DNA from: Pelagicoccus mobilis
GTDB taxonomy: Bacteria > Verrucomicrobiota > Verrucomicrobiia > Opitutales > Opitutaceae
Length of the DNA: 64,000 nucleotides
Direction: 5' to 3'
Assembly: GCF_016595505.1 (NCBI RefSeq)
Contig: NZ_JAENIL010000044.1
Coordinates: 1-64,000 of the forward strand
Under the pieces are notes generated by a model that did not search any database, was not told the DNA's origin, and worked only from the letters and a program-made list of their open reading frames with translations. Position numbers and translations under genes: made by a program. Below, piece by piece: positions 61,525 through 64,000 of the stretch; the first letter of the stretch is position 1, and each line of letters starts with the position of its first letter.

Positions 61525-61848
61525 GTGTACGTTTTGTGTCGTTAATTTTTGGTTGGAGTGGCCCGTGTGAAAATTGGTTAGGGGCCGATTTTTCGAAATC
61601 TGGAAAGAGAGTATCAATTGGGGCCAAAAGGGGATATGGGACTTTGGTCTTACGGAGGTGATGGCCGGGGTAGGGGCTGCGCGGCGAGGACTGATCGGGT
61701 CGTTGTTTTTTTTAACCACGAAGTGCACGAAGGACGCGAAGGAGGGCCTGCGGTGGTTCGATAGATTGTTTTTGGGGGATATGGGGACGGCGACCTCCTT
61801 GGGGAGATCGCCGTTTGTGCGTTAGGTTTGATTGTATTAAAATTTCGA
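61525..61848. repeat. Mosaic intergenic repeat array 4 (short)
   Basis: Between two minus-strand genes. It contains an F tail (ATATGGGACTTTGGTCTTAC, ~61635), one A module (TTTTTTAACCACGAAGTGCA, ~61707-61748) and an E-like hairpin GGCGACCTCC-TTGG-GGAGATCGCC (~61788-61813). B, C and D are absent. Confidence 0.8.
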
Positions 61849-62652
61849 CTACCAGACGTATTTGTAGCCGAGCTCGAGGGAGACGTCGTAAGGACGGTCG
61901 GCTCCGAATGCGAAGGCGGGGCGTACGTAGACGCTTTGTCCGCCGTGGTCCTTGCCGAGCATGGAGCCGATCTCGATGTCGATGTTGCCGAACTCGATGT
62001 CGTTCTCGTCGTCGATGAAGCCTTGCGGGTTGATCATGATCCACTGTTGCTTGTTGTTAAGGGTCTTGAGCAGGAAGAGGTCGAGAGCGTGGGCTCCTAC
62101 CTTGTTTTCGGGTCCGTCTTCGTCGATGCTGATGCGGTACTGGTAGCCGGGAGCGATGAGGTCGAAGGCGCCGTTGAAGGGGAGGAACTTGACGAGGAAG
62201 ATCTGCGGCCCGAGGGTCCAGGCGTCGTTGCCGAGAGCGTCGTCGGAGTTGGTTGGCATGAAGACTTCGAGTCCGGTGGCCATGGCGAATTTGTTTGGCA
62301 TGTCGAGGATGGGCACGGTGAGGAAGCGCATGTCCATATCGCCGAAGCCGAATTCGTTTAGGCCGACGGAGTCGACGTCGAGCTTGTTGGCGTAGGCTCG
62401 GACACGGAACTGCCATTTGCCGTCTGCGAAGGGAGTTCTGTATTCCATGGTGGTGACGTTCTGACTGTCTTCTCCGGAGGAGCTGAGACTGCGGTAGTCG
62501 TTGTAGATTCGGAAGTCGTTGGTGAAGTTGATGGGGTTGGTTCCGCTTCTATCCGCCTTGCCTTCTTGGGCCTGCAGCGGGGCGAGTCCAGTGAGGGCCA
62601 ACAGGGCGATGGTTTTCACTAGGAGCGTTTTGTTTTTAATCAGGGTGTGCAT
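61849..62652 (-). CDS. Outer-membrane beta-barrel-like protein
   Basis: A 267-residue exported protein (signal LVKTIALLALTGLAPLQAQ). The mature part alternates polar and hydrophobic residues in short strands separated by Asn/Asp/Gly loops (FRIYNDYRSL; MEYRTPFADGKWQFRVRAYA; FGDMDMRFLTVPIL; SVYVRPAFAFGADRPYDVSLELGYKYVW) and ends in an aromatic residue, as outer-membrane barrels do. It could be a small porin or transporter for sulfated sugars or other products, as it lies between two sulfatase genes on the same strand. No named family was recognised beyond general COG4313-like proteins. Repeat arrays flank both sides. Confidence 0.8.
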   Translation of the reverse strand: MHTLIKNKTLLVKTIALLALTGLAPLQAQEGKADRSGTNPINFTNDFRIYNDYRSLSSSGEDSQNVTTMEYRTPFADGKWQFRVRAYANKLDVDSVGLNEFGFGDMDMRFLTVPILDMPNKFAMATGLEVFMPTNSDDALGNDAWTLGPQIFLVKFLPFNGAFDLIAPGYQYRISIDEDGPENKVGAHALDLFLLKTLNNKQQWIMINPQGFIDDENDIEFGNIDIEIGSMLGKDHGGQSVYVRPAFAFGADRPYDVSLELGYKYVW

Positions 62653-62739
62653 CGTAGTTTCTCTTTTTTGGTTATCTTGGGTTTTGCTCGGGAAGAGTTA
62701 TTTTTCCTCGCGCGCGATTTTAAGGGCTTAGCGTTTTTT

Positions 62740-63500
62740 TAAATATAGGACTTTGGTCCTACGTCTTGGGACTTTGATTGGGGCTATTGTTTAGAGGAGT
62801 GGTTTTGTAACCACTAGGGAGTTGGGTTTCCAGGGGGGACGGGTGATGGGGTAGTGCTTTTTTAACCACGAAGTGCACGAAGGTCACGGAGGGATCGGGT
62901 CGTGTTGTTGAGGACCACCGATAGCACTGATCTGCACCGATGGTTGTGGAGGGGCAGGGGCGTTTTTTTTGCGGATCATAGTCAAACGCAGTGGATTGCT
63001 GTCATAGGGGAAACTGTTGGAGTTCCCGCTTCAGCGGGCCTATCGGTTTGCGCTGCTTAGGGGGGCCGCCTTCGCGTTGAGCTTCGGCGAGGCGAGGAAC
63101 GGCTGCTATCTGGAAATACAAACGGCGGTCTTTGTAAGACCGCCGTTTAAACTACCCCTAATATGTTACCCTAAACTATGTATCTAGAAACTGTGTGTTT
63201 CGAAAATTAGCTTTTTGAGCCTGTGTGTTTTTGAATCTGGATACACTGTATCACGAGATGAGAAATTTGGATATAGGACTTTGGGCTTACGTCGGGGGGG
63301 GCAGGTTCCAGGTTTCGGTTTCCGGGGGAGGATGGGCTTTGCGGCTCGCCGCGAGCGGCGGCCCTACGGGAGTTGTTTTTGTGGCCGTTTGGACCCGCCT
63401 TCGGGTTGTGCTTCGGCGAGGCGAGCAACGGCCGCTGCCGGGGGAAAGGAAAAGCGGCGGCCTCTGGTGAGGTCGCCGCTTGTTTGAGAGATTACTGATT
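62740..63500. repeat. Mosaic intergenic repeat array 5
   Basis: F tail (AAATATAGGACTTTGGTCCT, ~62743), A (~62860-62905), left half of B only (~62913-62942), D (~63065-63117), E hairpin (~63124-63146), full F (~63160-63290), then C (~63337-63375), second D (~63378-63440) and an E-like hairpin (AGCGGCGGCCTC / GAGGTCGCCGCT, ~63452-63480). The order after the F module repeats the C-D-E order seen elsewhere. Confidence 0.85.
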
Positions 63501-63527
63501 CGTTTTTATATAATTCGCGTTTGTTGA

Positions 63528-64000
63528 TTAGAACTTGGTCATGTTTGGCGCGGGTGGATTTGGATGATCCTTGAGCGTAGCTTTGTACTCCTTGATGAGC
63601 TTGGAGTAGATGCCGAGGACCCATCCGTTTCCGGATACAGCGATGTCCATTAGCTCGCCTGGATCTGCGTTGATGTCGTAGATACGTGGCATGCCTGCTG
63701 TTTCGCGAATGGTTCCGAGGTATCCGCCAAGTACTGGATTAGTACTGGAGGAGTGGTACTCTATTGGATAGATGCGGAACTGATTCCAGCGTACAGCGAT
63801 GAGGCGGTCGCCTACGAAGGTGAGCAGGTGCTGGCGGTTGGACTTTACTTGCTTGCCGAGCAACCAATCGGTCTGGTCGAAGCCGTCGTAAGGACGATCG
63901 TCTGGGAGTTCTTCGCCGACGATGTTAGCCAACGTTGGGAGGAAATCGTGTACTGAGACCATCTCGTTGTTGACGCTTGGAGCGATCTTGCCTGGCCAGC
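63528..64000 (-). CDS. Sulfatase, C-terminal part (runs off the window)
   Basis: Only the last ~157 codons are inside the window; the gene continues past 64000. Sequence such as FLPTLANIVGEELPDDRPYD, then WLLGKQVKSNRQHLLTFVGD and YKATLKDHPNPPAPNMTKF matches the C-terminus of the 60067 sulfatase residue for residue over most of its length, so the two are recent paralogues or a tandem duplication interrupted by the barrel-protein gene. The active-site part is not visible, so activity cannot be judged. A 380-plus-residue N-terminal portion is expected to the right. Confidence 0.88.
   Translation of the reverse strand, partial: WPGKIAPSVNNEMVSVHDFLPTLANIVGEELPDDRPYDGFDQTDWLLGKQVKSNRQHLLTFVGDRLIAVRWNQFRIYPIEYHSSSTNPVLGGYLGTIRETAGMPRIYDINADPGELMDIAVSGNGWVLGIYSKLIKEYKATLKDHPNPPAPNMTKF

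Overview
The window reads as a chromosomal segment of a free-living, heterotrophic, Gram-negative bacterium. The likeliest origin is Verrucomicrobiota, class Opitutia (a Pelagicoccus/Coraliomargarita-like marine or brackish lineage). This is inference, drawn from secreted formylglycine sulfatases, a secreted ADP-ribosylglycohydrolase-like protein, a fused CcoN-CcoO cytochrome oxidase, a two-component sensor with a periplasmic beta-propeller, a TolC/YiaV/YiaW export set, and many dispersed intergenic repeats. No rRNA, tRNA, CRISPR array or prophage was recognised.

Layout. 0-9.5 kb: ilvC with a clean terminator, a secreted subtilisin-like protease, a WYL regulator, a cytochrome b562-like protein, an SRPBCC-VOC fusion, trhO and a sulfatase. 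9.5-23.6 kb: an orphan membrane-anchored protein, a nucleoside-hydrolase-like protein, a Tat-exported aldo/keto reductase, recQ, a giant hybrid sensor kinase, a D-2-hydroxyacid dehydrogenase, a secreted ADP-ribosylglycohydrolase, a minimal chemoreceptor and cysH. 23.8-31.6 kb: housekeeping genes (rpmB, a MidA-like methyltransferase, tsaD, prfA-prmC), an isochorismatase-fold protein with a histone-like Lys/Ala tail, and a HAD hydrolase. 33-41 kb: a complete cbb3 oxidase locus (ccoS, ccoNO fusion, ccoQ, ccoP, ccoG, a small membrane protein, a TauE/SafE-like protein, ccoI) followed by an Rrf2 regulator with three clustered cysteines. 42.5-51 kb: rhomboid protease, an L7/L12-CTD-like membrane protein, a homocysteine methyltransferase-family enzyme, a uridine-kinase-like P-loop protein, pyruvate carboxylase and a beta-helix protein. 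52-64 kb: a large MscS-type channel, an efflux trio, two related sulfatases around a small outer-membrane barrel protein, all separated by mosaic repeats.

How the genes work together. The cbb3 block supplies high-affinity respiration: CcoNO/Q/P are the structural subunits, CcoI and the TauE/SafE-like protein probably handle copper, and CcoG and CcoS assist assembly. PrfA and PrmC form the release factor and its Gln methyltransferase. YiaV, YiaW and the TolC-like lipoprotein look like one export unit. The sulfatases, the sensor kinase and the beta-helix protein fit a polysaccharide-degrading lifestyle.

The most unusual content is non-coding. (1) Two copies (31.58 and 41.09 kb) of a MITE-like element have matching inverted ends and an internal 38-40 bp palindrome, and each abuts the stop codon of the gene before it. 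(2) A set of modular intergenic repeats recurs in the same order in nearly every gap between 51 and 63.5 kb, with solo modules elsewhere. (3) A 164-bp element with perfect 14-bp inverted ends lies upstream of pyc. No clearly new multi-gene system was found; the repeat architecture is the best candidate for something undescribed.
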